Assembly: GCF_019748715.1 (NCBI RefSeq)
Contig: NZ_JACLBZ010000005.1
Coordinates: 62,001-126,000, forward strand
DNA: 64,000 nt
Direction of reading: 5' to 3'
Origin: Sporosarcina aquimarina
GTDB taxonomy: Bacteria; Bacillota; Bacilli; Bacillales_A; Planococcaceae
In this document: positions 30,229 to 39,527 of the stretch, in pieces
How the letters are laid out: each line of letters starts with the position of its first letter
Numbering within the stretch: the first letter of the stretch is position 1
Translations under genes and position numbers: made by a program
The notes under the pieces: model-generated
Databases searched by the model: none
What the model saw: only the letters and a program-made list of their open reading frames with translations
What the model was told of the DNA's origin: nothing

Positions 30229-30300
30229 ACCGAACCAAAGTGTATGCGAACCGAGCCACCCCTCACATTAACCGTGCCAAACCTGGTGCAAACCGGACAT
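30229..30300 (+). repeat. 21-bp phased array D (ACCG cores, 4 units)
   Basis: ACCGAACCAA, ACCGAGCCAC, ACCGTGCCAA and ACCGGACAT start at 30229, 30250, 30271 and 30292, each 21 bp apart, downstream of argS. Confidence 0.8.
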
Positions 30301-30403
30301 TTCCTACACTACGACAAATGTCTAAAAAGTAAAACGGACTTCCTCGGTACTCTCATTGAATGAAAGAGAGTTCCTAGAAAACGAATCAGCATCAGAGCGG
30401 AAA

Positions 30404-30439
30404 TAAAAAACAAGCAAGAGTTGTCGATAACTCTTGCTT
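30404..30439 (-). terminator. Intrinsic terminator after argS
   Basis: AAGCAAGAGTT (30412-30422) and AACTCTTGCTT (30429-30439) with a six-T run on the minus strand. Confidence 0.85.
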
Positions 30440-30463
30440 GGCTTGTTTAATTTGAATCCGGAA

Positions 30464-32131
30464 TTACATCCGTTCAGGTGCTTCTACGCCGACTAGTTTC
30501 AATGCATTGGCAATCGTAATGCTTGTTGCAGTCACCAAGGCGAGTCGCGCTTCGGATAGTTCTTTGTTTTCAGGGTCAAGCACTTTATTGGCGTTGTAGA
30601 AGCTATGGAATGCAGCAGCGAGTTCTTGGATATACGTCGTTATTCGGTGCGGTGCGCGCAGGCGTGCGGCGTCGCTGACGAGTTTCGGGAAGTCGCCGAT
30701 TTTTTTCAACAGTTCTAGTTCTTTTTCGTCTTGCAATTGAGTGACGTTGTCTGTTGAAGCTTGTAAGTTTTGCTCTTTTGCTTGACGCAAAATCGAACAG
30801 ATCCGGGCATGCGCGTATTGTGCATAGTAAACAGGGTTTTCATTGGATTTGGAAACTGCCAGGTCAAGGTCGAAGTCCATTTGGGCATCTCCTGAACGCA
30901 TAGCGAAGAAATAACGTACGGCATCAAGTCCTACTTCTTCGACTAGTTCACGCAGCGTGACGGCTTTCCCTGTCCTCTTGCTCATCTTGAACTTTTCACC
31001 GTCTTTGTATAGCTGAACCATTTGCGCTACTTCCACTTCTAGCGTGTCGCGATCGTAACCCAAAGCTTGGATTGCTGCTTTCATACGCGGGATATAGCCG
31101 TGGTGGTCCGCTCCCCAAATATTGATGAGCTTATCGAATCCGCGACGCAGTTTATCTTCGTGGTACGCGATGTCCGGCGTCAAATATGTGAATGAACCGT
31201 CCTGTTTTATCAGCACGCGGTCTTTGTCATCACCAAATGTCGTGGAACGGAACCAAGTTGCTCCGTCTTCTTCATAGACATGGCCATTTTCACGCAGCTT
31301 ATTCAGCGCTACTTCAATTTTACCGTTGTTGTACAACGATGTTTCAGAGAACCAGTTGTCGAAATGAACTCGGAAATCAGCCAAGTCCTTCTTTAATTTA
31401 TCCAATTCAATTTGAAGACCGTGCTCACGGAAAAATGCCAGGCGTTCTTCTTCCGGCATTTGTACATAACGGTCGCCATGTTCCTCCGCCAGCCCCTTTG
31501 CAATCTCAATAATATCAGATCCGCGGTAGCCATCTTCTGGCATCTCTTTATCCAAACCGACCGCTTCGAAGTAACGGACATCAATAGACAATGCCAGGTT
31601 ATTGATTTGATTTCCTGCATCATTAATATAATATTCACGCGAAACATCATAACCCGCTGCGTCAAGAATATTACAAAGTGAATCGCCTAATGAAGCTCCA
31701 CGTGCATGTCCAAGGTGCAAATCACCTGTCGGGTTCGCAGAGACGAATTCCACTTGGACTTTCTGCTGCTTACCGCTTTCGGAATGACCATATGCTTCAC
31801 CTTGATCAAGCACCGATTTGACAACATCTGCGAGACTGTCAGCTTTTAGACGGATGTTAAGGAAACCAGGGCCTGCAATTTCGATCGTTTGGATCGCAGT
31901 GGCGGACGTGTCCAGATGCTCTAAAATCGCCTCTGCAATTGCGCGCGGCGGTTTCTTTGCAAGTTTCGTCAGCTGCATCGCGATATTCGCTGCGTAATCC
32001 CCATTCTCCTTATTTTTCGGTGACTCCAGTTTAATTTCTGGCATCTCTGACTGTTCAACGAGACCTGTCTTCTCAACCGCCTGCTGCAATGCCTCTTTAA
32101 TTTCGTGCTGTATTTGTTCCACTGCGTTCAT
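30464..32131 (-). CDS. argS: Arginyl-tRNA synthetase
   Basis: A 555-residue class I synthetase that charges tRNA-Arg. The HIGH-like HLGHARG, the KMSK-like FKMSKRTG and the C-terminal anticodon-binding DALR domain ([16 protein letters not shown]) are all seen. The N-terminal arginyl-specific additional domain precedes HLGH. The start overlaps the stop of the preceding ywiB-like gene by four bases, as in B. subtilis ywiB-argS. Confidence 0.94.
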   Translation of the reverse strand: MNAVEQIQHEIKEALQQAVEKTGLVEQSEMPEIKLESPKNKENGDYAANIAMQLTKLAKKPPRAIAEAILEHLDTSATAIQTIEIAGPGFLNIRLKADSLADVVKSVLDQGEAYGHSESGKQQKVQVEFVSANPTGDLHLGHARGASLGDSLCNILDAAGYDVSREYYINDAGNQINNLALSIDVRYFEAVGLDKEMPEDGYRGSDIIEIAKGLAEEHGDRYVQMPEEERLAFFREHGLQIELDKLKKDLADFRVHFDNWFSETSLYNNGKIEVALNKLRENGHVYEEDGATWFRSTTFGDDKDRVLIKQDGSFTYLTPDIAYHEDKLRRGFDKLINIWGADHHGYIPRMKAAIQALGYDRDTLEVEVAQMVQLYKDGEKFKMSKRTGKAVTLRELVEEVGLDAVRYFFAMRSGDAQMDFDLDLAVSKSNENPVYYAQYAHARICSILRQAKEQNLQASTDNVTQLQDEKELELLKKIGDFPKLVSDAARLRAPHRITTYIQELAAAFHSFYNANKVLDPENKELSEARLALVTATSITIANALKLVGVEAPERM

Positions 32132-32556
32132 TTCGTTACCTCCGAATAGGTTATTGTCAATTGATATTTCCCTAATAAATTTCCTTCTGCATGCAAATCA
32201 TAGGCCACTGAAAAAATCCCTGGTGTCCACTGAAGTTTTTTCGTTTCGACCAACAAATCCATGATGGCTGGGCCGTTTCCATATGTACCAAACCTCGCAT
32301 CATCCGTTCGGAACGGCAATCTCATCTGAACGCCGCCTTTTCGCATGATAAACGCGTCTTCCGCATGAAGCTTCACTGTCGTACGGACAGACGGCATACC
32401 TTCTGTCTGTTCTTCAAACAATAGATAGGCCTGTCCTTTTTTTTCAATGATTTGTCCTGTCGCCTGCATTTCATGTGTTTCCGCCGGCTGTCCCGGATGC
32501 TGAATTTTAGAACGGAGCTGGACAAGCACCGCTTTTTGCTGTTTTGGCGCTTCCAT
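32128..32556 (-). CDS. ywiB: DUF1934 family beta-barrel protein (YwiB-like)
   Basis: A 142-residue small protein of the YwiB/DUF1934 family, predicted calycin-like beta barrel of unknown role. It directly precedes and overlaps argS (ATGA). No catalytic motif is visible. Assigned by pattern and by the conserved pairing with argS. Confidence 0.8.
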   Translation of the reverse strand: MEAPKQQKAVLVQLRSKIQHPGQPAETHEMQATGQIIEKKGQAYLLFEEQTEGMPSVRTTVKLHAEDAFIMRKGGVQMRLPFRTDDARFGTYGNGPAIMDLLVETKKLQWTPGIFSVAYDLHAEGNLLGKYQLTITYSEVTK

Positions 32557-32704
32557 TCGTTCACCGCCTTATGTAGATAGATTTACTCATTATACACTTC
32601 TTTCACTGCCACTTTCAATGTTACCGAATCCAAACTTTTTTGCAGGCGCCGTTTAATCCAAACCAATCCTTCCCATACTAGCAAAAGATACTGAATGGAA
32701 CGGG

Positions 32705-34771
32705 ATGGGATGTTCAATGAAACGTACCGACTATAAAAAAACGACGAATCGGAAAAAGTATAGAAAGCGTATTTTTTCGATTTCCATAACATTGATTACG
32801 GCTGCGGTCACAGTGATGATCGCGTTGAGACTCTACGCTCAAATACTTGGGGCTCCGTCACTGAGCGTTCCGAAGGCTTCGCTATTTTTAGATCAAAATG
32901 GTCATCAGATCGGAGATCACTTTTCACAGCAGCGCCGTTACTGGATAAAATTAGACGATGTTTCCCCTTTTTTAGCAGACGCCTTCATCGCGACGGAAGA
33001 TCGGCAATTTTATGAGCATAATGGTTTTGATTACTCTCGAATTGCAGGAGCTGTTTTGAAAGATGTCAAAACGATGAGTAAAGCGCAGGGTGCCAGTTCG
33101 ATTACTCAGCAATATGCGAGGAATTTATATTTAACTCATGAGAAGTCCTGGACACGAAAAATTCGGGAAGCACTCTTTGCCTATCGGTTGGAAGTATTTT
33201 ACGATAAAGATACGATTTTAGAAGGGTATCTGAATACAGTTTATTTCGGTCACGGTATGTATGGTGTGGAAGCAGCAAGCCGTTTCTATTTTTCGAAATC
33301 GGCTAATGAGCTAACGTTGGAAGAAGCTGCGACGATCGCAGCAATCGCCAAAGGACCATCGATTTATTCGCCGCTTGATAATCCGGAAAGATCACGCGAC
33401 CGCCAGCTTCTTGTGTTAAATCAAATGGAAAAGTACGGATACATCACATCTTCTCAAAAAGAACGTGCTTCTACAGGGGCCATCGTGTTGAAAACGGAAA
33501 GCTGGAAAGAAACGAAACAAGTCGCACCGTATTTTTTAGATGCGGCCTGGCAGCAAGCAGAGGAAATATTGGCGGAAAAAGGGCGTGTGCCTGCTGAAGG
33601 AGGTTGGACGATCCGCACGACGCTGGACCAGCAACATCAGCAAACCGCAGAAAATGTCATCAAAGAATGGATGCCAGAGAACGAATTGCAAGTCGGTTTC
33701 GTATCCATGGAGGCAGACACCGGTTATATCACCTCGATGGTCGGCGGTGTGGATTTTGCGGAAAGCTCATTTAACCGGGTCACACAAGCGAAACGACAGC
33801 CTGGTTCCGCGATGAAGCCGATCTTGTATGCCGCCGCGCTGGAAAAAGGATTCAACCCGCTGACGTTTATGACTGCGGAGAAGACCATCTTCACGTATGA
33901 TGACGGTCGCTCAACGTATGAACCGAGCAATATTAACGGGAAATTCGCAGGTAAGCCTATTTCATTGGCACAGGCTATAGCGATTTCGGATAATATTTAT
34001 GCCGTAAAAACGTTGGAGGAAATTGGCTATAAACAGTACACCAAAATGGCACAGCGTCTCGGCATCGACGTATCGTTCCAGGAATCCCCTGCAGTTGCAC
34101 TCGGAACGTCTGACGTGACACTGTTGGAAATGACGACTGCCTATAATCGGATTGCATCAGAAGGTGTTCAAGTCAAACCGCAAATGGTGTTGTCGATTAC
34201 AGATTCAACCGGGAAAGTGGTTTATGAATATGAGCAAAAGAATCCTAAACAGATCCTATCGAAACAAGATGCCTTCGTGCTGACGCATTTGATGACGGGG
34301 ATGTTTGATCCGGTATTCAGCGACTATTTATCCGCTACAGGTTTGTCCATGCGCCCGAAGCAATCACGGCCTTATGCAGCTAAATCCGGCACGACGATTT
34401 CCGACCAATACTTGATCGGCTTCTCCCCTTCATTGACGGCGGGAATTTGGACAGGATTCGACCGGGGAAAACAACTCGAAGACTTGAACGACAAAGCCGC
34501 TTCGAAAAAGATTTGGATTGATTTTATGGAGAAAGTACACGAAGGCAGCACACCCGAACCGTTTCTGCCTCCATCCGGAGTCCAAGGAGTGATCGTGGAT
34601 ATCGAAACGGGCGGCATAGCAGTCAATGAATGCACAAAGCAGCGACTTATGTACGTCCGTGATAAGGATGTACCGAAAAAACTATGCACCGATCGTTCGT
34701 TGCGCGAGCAAAATTCCGGAGAACAGGAAAATTCAAAGATGGAGCTTTTCCCATTTTCATTTTTCGAGTAA
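32705..34771 (+). CDS. pbpG: Class A penicillin-binding protein (PbpG-like, sporulation)
   Basis: A 688-residue bifunctional PBP. One membrane segment (about 22-44) is followed by a transglycosylase domain (ATEDRQFYEHNG near 95, with the catalytic glutamate) and a transpeptidase domain with SAMK (near 368), SDN (near 426) and KSGT (near 559). The neighbour ywhD and family match B. subtilis PbpG (YwhE), which helps make the germ cell wall of spores. The start is uncertain: ATG at 32705 or the ATG four codons on at 32717. Ser/Glu-rich tail. Confidence 0.87.
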   Translation: MGCSMKRTDYKKTTNRKKYRKRIFSISITLITAAVTVMIALRLYAQILGAPSLSVPKASLFLDQNGHQIGDHFSQQRRYWIKLDDVSPFLADAFIATEDRQFYEHNGFDYSRIAGAVLKDVKTMSKAQGASSITQQYARNLYLTHEKSWTRKIREALFAYRLEVFYDKDTILEGYLNTVYFGHGMYGVEAASRFYFSKSANELTLEEAATIAAIAKGPSIYSPLDNPERSRDRQLLVLNQMEKYGYITSSQKERASTGAIVLKTESWKETKQVAPYFLDAAWQQAEEILAEKGRVPAEGGWTIRTTLDQQHQQTAENVIKEWMPENELQVGFVSMEADTGYITSMVGGVDFAESSFNRVTQAKRQPGSAMKPILYAAALEKGFNPLTFMTAEKTIFTYDDGRSTYEPSNINGKFAGKPISLAQAIAISDNIYAVKTLEEIGYKQYTKMAQRLGIDVSFQESPAVALGTSDVTLLEMTTAYNRIASEGVQVKPQMVLSITDSTGKVVYEYEQKNPKQILSKQDAFVLTHLMTGMFDPVFSDYLSATGLSMRPKQSRPYAAKSGTTISDQYLIGFSPSLTAGIWTGFDRGKQLEDLNDKAASKKIWIDFMEKVHEGSTPEPFLPPSGVQGVIVDIETGGIAVNECTKQRLMYVRDKDVPKKLCTDRSLREQNSGEQENSKMELFPFSFFE

Positions 34772-34825
34772 ATGTATAGATTCTGTCTGCGACGTATTCT
34801 TTCAATCAGCTATATTTTTAAAAAG

Positions 34826-34869
34826 AAAAAAGCCTCGCTCTCCGAATCCGCGTAGAGTGAGGCTTTTTT
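34826..34869. terminator. Terminator after pbpG, bidirectional in form
   Basis: AAAAAAGCCTCGCTCT pairs with AGAGTGAGGCTTTTTT. The stretch 34870-35092 beyond it, up to ywhD, shows no gene. Confidence 0.8.
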
Positions 34870-35092
34870 GACTATAGCAAACCAATTGCATAAATTCGCC
34901 CGCTTGGGTTTTGTGGCTTCCTTACACAATATGAATCTGCAATAGTTGTCCTAGTTTACAGCAGCAAAGCTGTATGTTCAGTTTACTTCCTTTCCAGCAG
35001 ACATTCAACCTCAAAGAGAGTCCAAAACAAATTGTCACATCTTTGACGTATTTGACTGGACATCTGCCGGTACTATTCCCTTGGTCAACGAT

Positions 35093-35611
35093 TTACTCCG
35101 TGCGCAGACCTTCATGCAGTTCCGGTGTGCTGCGTTCCCATAGTTCCATATTATGCGTTTGCAAGAAGTCCGCTAAAATCTTCTTAGAACGGTCATCCAT
35201 ATCATCCACCATTATATGTCGTTTCATTGATTTATCCATACGATTCACATGATCGGCCAGAACTTTATAGCCACGTCTCTTTTCGCGATTGACGACCATT
35301 TCACAAGCTGTGACACCAGCGTAATAAGGCCCTTCCTCGCGGTAATCAATTGTTACCCAAACGAGCCAATACGGTTTTCCGCCTTCTGAATCCTCGCGAT
35401 TGATCGTAAATTTGATTCCTCGTTCTGTATCACTGCGGGCATGCATTGCCCCCATTTCTACTTGCGCTGTGCCTGCTTCCACATCAATAATCACTGGTGA
35501 AATATTTTCTAATGACAAAGATCCGATGCCAAATCCTTTATGGCCATCTGTCGGGTCATTTTTAATAATCGTAAAGCCTAACTTCGGCTTGGAGTTTTGC
35601 TCACTCGCCAT
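35093..35611 (-). CDS. ywhD: YwhD family protein
   Basis: A 172-residue soluble protein matching B. subtilis YwhD in length and in place between pbpG and ywhB. No motif points to an activity; YwhD-like proteins are conserved in Bacillales without a known role. It is divergent from the tautomerase gene, with a 67-bp shared upstream region. Confidence 0.78.
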   Translation of the reverse strand: MASEQNSKPKLGFTIIKNDPTDGHKGFGIGSLSLENISPVIIDVEAGTAQVEMGAMHARSDTERGIKFTINREDSEGGKPYWLVWVTIDYREEGPYYAGVTACEMVVNREKRRGYKVLADHVNRMDKSMKRHIMVDDMDDRSKKILADFLQTHNMELWERSTPELHEGLRTE

Positions 35612-35678
35612 ATAAATCTCCCTCCATCTCTGTTATTATATGTACTATACCTGAATTTTCTGCTAAGGAGGAAGCAAA

Positions 35679-35867
35679 ATGCCATTCGTAACAGTAAAAA
35701 TGTTCGAAGGTCGCACAGATGAACAAAAACGTGCACTTTGTGAAAAAGTCACCGAAGCTGTTGTCGAAACAACCGGTGCACCTTCCGAAAATGTCGTTGT
35801 CTACATCGAAGAAATGCCGAAGAACCATATGTCCAAGGGCGGCGTCAGAGCAATCGACCAACAATAA
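35679..35867 (+). CDS. ywhB: 4-oxalocrotonate tautomerase family enzyme
   Basis: A 62-residue tautomerase. Removal of Met exposes the catalytic Pro1 (MPFVTVK), and the arginine of the active site lies in FEGRTDEQK. The small size and beta-alpha-beta pattern fit hexameric 4-OT enzymes such as YwhB, which tautomerise 2-hydroxymuconate in vitro; the natural substrate is unknown. AAGGAGGAAG lies before the ATG. Confidence 0.88.
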   Translation: MPFVTVKMFEGRTDEQKRALCEKVTEAVVETTGAPSENVVVYIEEMPKNHMSKGGVRAIDQQ

Positions 35868-35877
35868 ATGAAAAGTT

Positions 35878-35907
35878 AAAAGGATTCTCATCGCGAGAAT
35901 CCTTTTT
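35878..35907. terminator. Bidirectional terminator between ywhB and ywgA
   Basis: AAAAGGATTCTC and GAGAATCCTTTT arms with T runs on both strands. Confidence 0.85.
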
Positions 35908-35918
35908 TCTTTGCCGAT

Positions 35919-36434
35919 TCAGCTCGCAGAACAAGCTTGCAATTCTTCAATAAACGCGAAAGCTTGATCCATTTCTTGATCTGTAAAATTCAATTTGTTT
36001 TTCACGATACGTACTTTAGCAATTTGCTCGTCTTTGTCCAACTGATCGAAAAACAACAGCGTCGAAACCAATTCGAGAAAACGGGATGACTTGCCATTCA
36101 ATCGTTCGATACAGTCAGGCAACTGCATTCTCGGTTCCTCTGCCGTGCCAAGAAACTTTGATCCTTCATCCGTCACTTGATAGCAATATTGCTTGTACGA
36201 TCCCTTATCTTCAAAACGCTCTGCCAGGAAACCCATTTCACATAATTCCTCTACACGCAGCGTCAACTCCTCCGAATACGGACCGTACATATGGAGCTCG
36301 TACTTTTCCGCAAATGGGAAATCCATCTTCTTCAGGATATAAATCATCTTCTGCATTTTCTTGCGGCCATTCACTTCATTCGCCAACGACACAAACTGAA
36401 CGATTTTTGCATGCTCTTGCAGCAACTCGCGCAA
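35919..36434 (-). CDS. ywgA: YwgA family protein
   Basis: A 171-residue protein with the pattern of YwgA: an N-terminal HxKIVQFVxLANEVNGRKKMQK stretch and a winged-helix-like middle (YGPYSEELTLRVEELCEMGF) resembling PadR-like or Panacea-type folds. The role is unknown. It follows ywfO after 8 bp on the same strand and is probably co-translated. Confidence 0.78.
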   Translation of the reverse strand: MRELLQEHAKIVQFVSLANEVNGRKKMQKMIYILKKMDFPFAEKYELHMYGPYSEELTLRVEELCEMGFLAERFEDKGSYKQYCYQVTDEGSKFLGTAEEPRMQLPDCIERLNGKSSRFLELVSTLLFFDQLDKDEQIAKVRIVKNKLNFTDQEMDQAFAFIEELQACSAS

Positions 36435-36442
36435 CCCCTCTC

Positions 36443-37735
36443 TTAACCTCGTAACACTTCCAAAATCTTCTCATGCAATAAATTCGACCCATCCATCAAA
36501 ATGTCTTCGGGATAGTAAATCTTATGGTCTGTCCTTCGTTTACCTGAAATCGCATCGACGACATCGGACATCCGTGACAGTTCCCGCAAATCTCCATTTT
36601 TCATTTGCAAATAAATCGGCACGCGCTCATTCTCTTCGCCGGGCCGGTAAAAATCATATGGTAAATCGGATGAAGAATCTGTCACTAAATAATACTCCGG
36701 ATCCAGTCCAGCTTCTTGGAATAATTTCATGAGCTCGCCAATTTTCATATATTGGGAAGCCGGATCAAATTCAGCATACTGAAACAGGCGCCGATTGACA
36801 AAGCGATCACACAAGTCCGAGAGTATCGGATCTTCCTCTTCCATCCATAGCTGGAAATACGTCAATAACACACTTTCGTCGAGTGCTATGTATTGTTTCA
36901 ACTTAAATTCCTTCTCGAAGAACGAAATGAAATGTGTGGGCTCTTGAGTAAATGCATACCCTGTTTCGTGCAAATATCTCGCACGATGCAAAATTTTCAT
37001 CAAAATGACTTCGGCACTGCGGGAAACCGGATGGAAATACACTTGCCAGTACATTTGATAGCGGCTCATGATGTAATCCTCCACCGCATGCATACCACTC
37101 TCTTTAATAACGACCTGTTCCTCTGTCGGCCTCATGACACGTAAAATACGCTCCATGTCGAAATGACCGTAGGAAACGCCTGTATAATAAGCGTCGCGTT
37201 GCAGATAGTCCATCCGATCCGCGTCGATCTGACTGGATATCAAGCTGACGACTAGTTTATCGGGATAGGTTTTGTTGATGACGTCCGCTACTCTTTGCGG
37301 AAAGTCAGGTGATACCCGGCTCAGCACTTCGTGTACCTCTGTCTGACCCAATAAAATTTCCTGTGTGAAGTGTTCGTGGTCCAAATTGAACACTTTTTCG
37401 AATGCATGAGAAAACGGACCGTGTCCTAAATCATGCAAAAGGGCCGCACATAGGGTGACAAGTCGTTGTTCTTCATTCCATTCGGCGCGTCCGCTGAAGC
37501 CGTCGTCGATGATGCGGCGAACGATTTCATAGACCCCCAGCGAGTGTTGGAAGCGGCTGTGTTCTGCGCCATGGAACACCAAATAAGTCGTGCCGAGTTG
37601 GCGGATTCTGCGCAGCCGTTGGAATTCACGCGTGTTGATGACGTCCCAGATTACGCGGTCACGAACGTGTATGTAGCGATGCACCGGGTCTTTGAAGACT
37701 TTCTCTTCCGGCAGTTTTTCATTTTCGTACGCCAT
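36443..37735 (-). CDS. ywfO: HD domain phosphohydrolase (YwfO-like)
   Basis: A 430-residue dGTPase-like HD protein. Metal-binding residues lie in HSRFQHSLGVYE and LLHDLGHGPFSHAFE, with a later SQIDADRMDYL motif. B. subtilis YwfO and its relatives act as broad dNTP triphosphohydrolases, a family fact. It is upstream of ywgA in one unit. The C-terminal 150 residues are variable. Confidence 0.85.
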   Translation of the reverse strand: MAYENEKLPEEKVFKDPVHRYIHVRDRVIWDVINTREFQRLRRIRQLGTTYLVFHGAEHSRFQHSLGVYEIVRRIIDDGFSGRAEWNEEQRLVTLCAALLHDLGHGPFSHAFEKVFNLDHEHFTQEILLGQTEVHEVLSRVSPDFPQRVADVINKTYPDKLVVSLISSQIDADRMDYLQRDAYYTGVSYGHFDMERILRVMRPTEEQVVIKESGMHAVEDYIMSRYQMYWQVYFHPVSRSAEVILMKILHRARYLHETGYAFTQEPTHFISFFEKEFKLKQYIALDESVLLTYFQLWMEEEDPILSDLCDRFVNRRLFQYAEFDPASQYMKIGELMKLFQEAGLDPEYYLVTDSSSDLPYDFYRPGEENERVPIYLQMKNGDLRELSRMSDVVDAISGKRRTDHKIYYPEDILMDGSNLLHEKILEVLRG

Positions 37736-38173
37736 GTCGTCACCTCATCCTTCATTCTTTCCAGTATAGCAAAAATCGACGGAAGGTGACATAGACTCTA
37801 TGACGGATTTCAGATCAATTTCTGTGCGTTGTGTTCCTACGACATGTAAAAGATTGGTGTGTGGCTGGCAGGAGTGACGTTACTGAATACACTGCGGTGC
37901 TGGCGGATGGTGAGTGCAAGCTAATGATATACCTTCTAGCAAAAACATTTTGTGAGACTTGCCAGATACTAATACAAAAATAATGTAACGTCACTGAACA
38001 CACTTCGGCGCTGGCGGATGGCTCCCGCAATAAGCCAGTCAGGAAGGTCACCTGTCTGTCTTATCGCTCCGCCTACCGCTTGTAAGGCGCCTGCATTTAA
38101 CGGACGGAAGTAATAAAACCTTACTTGCTCAAGCTGTTCCCCTTCCCATAAGTGAGTGTCTAATTTTATTTGA

Positions 38174-38320
38174 ACACCTTACTCATTTATCTCAGTCACA
38201 CTAGCGAAGCCGCAACTGCGGGGTCGGCCGTAGCCAGGAGACAACTAGCGCCCTTTGCTAGTTGGCTCCTGGTGGGAGGCAATCCCCCAGCGGCGCAGCG
38301 GTGACAATGCACAACCCTTT
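38174..38320. repeat. 147-bp direct repeat with hairpin, copy 1
   Basis: It contains CCAGGAGaCAACTAGC (38234-38249) paired with GCTAGTTGgCTCCTGG (38257-38272), 15 of 16 pairs, followed by a GC-rich run. Nearly identical to copy 2 at 38425-38571. Confidence 0.85.
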
Positions 38321-38424
38321 ATCTGTTTTGGATATATTAAAAATTCGAGCGACGGAACAGACTATAACTAAATGATGTTGCTAAACTCACTTCGGCGCTT
38401 ACAAAAACCATTTCTCCTTTTTAA

Positions 38425-38571
38425 ACACCACACTCATTTATCTCAGCCATACTAGCGGAGCCGCAACTGCGGGGTCGGCCGTAGCCAGGAGACAACTAGC
38501 GCCCTTTGCTAGTTGGCTCTTGGCGGGAGGCAATCCCCCAGCGGCGCAGCGGTGACAATGTGCAACCCTTT
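38425..38571. repeat. 147-bp direct repeat with hairpin, copy 2
   Basis: Starts 251 bp after copy 1 in the same orientation with only scattered changes, several in or beside the hairpin (for example CTCCTGGTGGG to CTCTTGGCGGG). Confidence 0.85.
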
Positions 38572-38801
38572 CTATATACGAGGTCCAAAACAAGTTGAGC
38601 AACGACCCAAACCCCTCTCAAAACGGCGCTTTCCACTTTTGCCTCATCCAATTCCAAGCGCCAGCCGCTCGGGTCGTTTCAGACTTTCCGAAAAGGTGCA
38701 AAAAGCGCACCTTTGTCGGTAAGTCTTCCAACGCCTGTCGCAGCTAAACGGCGCTTTCCACTTTTGCACAATACAAATTTCATAGAATTTTGTAAGTCTC
38801 T

Positions 38802-38830
38802 GAATAAATGTTTCGTTGACTGTCCATAAT
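38802..38830 (+). promoter_or_regulatory. Forespore (SigG/SigF-type) promoter candidate of rsfA
   Basis: GAATA (38802-38806), 18 bp, then CATAAT (38825-38830), in line with the SigG pattern GHATR-18-CATnhT. It lies 37 bp before the rsfA start, and rsfA is known to be forespore-expressed in B. subtilis. Confidence 0.4.
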
Positions 38831-38867
38831 GGCAGTAGAAAGAGAGTACAAGACAGGAGGCATGGAG

Positions 38868-39506
38868 ATGGTGAAAGTTAGACAAGACGCATGGTTAGAG
38901 CAAGACGACGAGCTGTTGGCAGAGACGGTGCTTAGACATGTAAGAGAAGGAAGTACGCAATTGAGCGCGTTCGAGGAAGTTGGGGACGCACTAAACAGGA
39001 CGGCGGCAGCATGTGGCTTTAGATGGAATGCAGTCGTACGAAGAGAATACGAGGGTGAGTTGGCAGAAGCGAAGAAAGAGAGAAAACAGACGCTGCGTGT
39101 GCTAGGTACAGATTTTAAAAGACGCAACCAGCAAATGTACAGCTCAGAAGCAGGAGCAGAAGGCCAAGAAAAAATTCAAGTTCCGCTTTCCGCTTTATCG
39201 CTTGATACTGTAATCGCGTATTTGATTCGCATGCATCATAATGGCGGTGCCGACACAGACGCACTCCGCTGGAAACAGACGGCAAAAACTGCGACAGAAC
39301 AGCTGAAAGCAATGGAAGCAGAATTGGAAGGATTGAAAAAAGAGAATCGTACATTAAAAGACGATTACGAACAATTCGTCCAAATCATGAATCGTGCGCG
39401 CAGACTCATTGCGCTCAACGAAGAAAACGAGCATGTGGCGCCAATCTTCACGATGGAGCCTAATGGCAATCTAGTGTCATCAAAAGAGCCACCAATCAGT
39501 CATTGA
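38868..39506 (+). CDS. rsfA: Prespore-specific regulator RsfA
   Basis: A 212-residue protein with an N-terminal Myb/SANT-like DNA-binding region (RQDAWLEQDDELLAETVL, CGFRWNAVVRREY) and a C-terminal coiled coil (about 135-180: TEQLKAMEAELEGLKKENR). RsfA tunes SigF-dependent genes in the forespore. The ATG at 38868 was chosen because AGGAGG lies seven bases upstream; the ATG two codons earlier is too close to it. It is next to ywfO and lipL as in B. subtilis ywfO-ywfN-ywfL. Confidence 0.87.
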   Translation: MVKVRQDAWLEQDDELLAETVLRHVREGSTQLSAFEEVGDALNRTAAACGFRWNAVVRREYEGELAEAKKERKQTLRVLGTDFKRRNQQMYSSEAGAEGQEKIQVPLSALSLDTVIAYLIRMHHNGGADTDALRWKQTAKTATEQLKAMEAELEGLKKENRTLKDDYEQFVQIMNRARRLIALNEENEHVAPIFTMEPNGNLVSSKEPPISH

Positions 39507-39522
39507 TTGGTAGCTCTTTTTT
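39482..39522. terminator. Terminator overlapping the rsfA 3' end
   Basis: AAAAGAGCcACCAATCA pairs with TGATTGGTaGCTCTTTT followed by T. The 5' arm encodes the last RsfA residues and the stop codon lies in the 3' arm. It can also serve convergent lipL. Confidence 0.85.
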
Positions 39523-39527
39523 CTGTT

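Larger units (their letters stand above)
37736..38800. other. 1.1-kb gene-free region with repeats
   Basis: No frame in this stretch has a ribosome site or family pattern. Besides the 147-bp repeat pair listed separately, short words recur: CACTGCGGTGCTGGCGGATGG near 37890, CACTTCGGCGCTGGCGGATGG near 38000, and ACGGCGCTTTCCACTTTTGC near 38623 and 38748. Confidence 0.6.

Noticed and set aside
37815..38722. Short frames in the 37.7-38.8 kb gap
   Set aside because: They lie on repeat copies, lack ribosome sites and have unlikely compositions.
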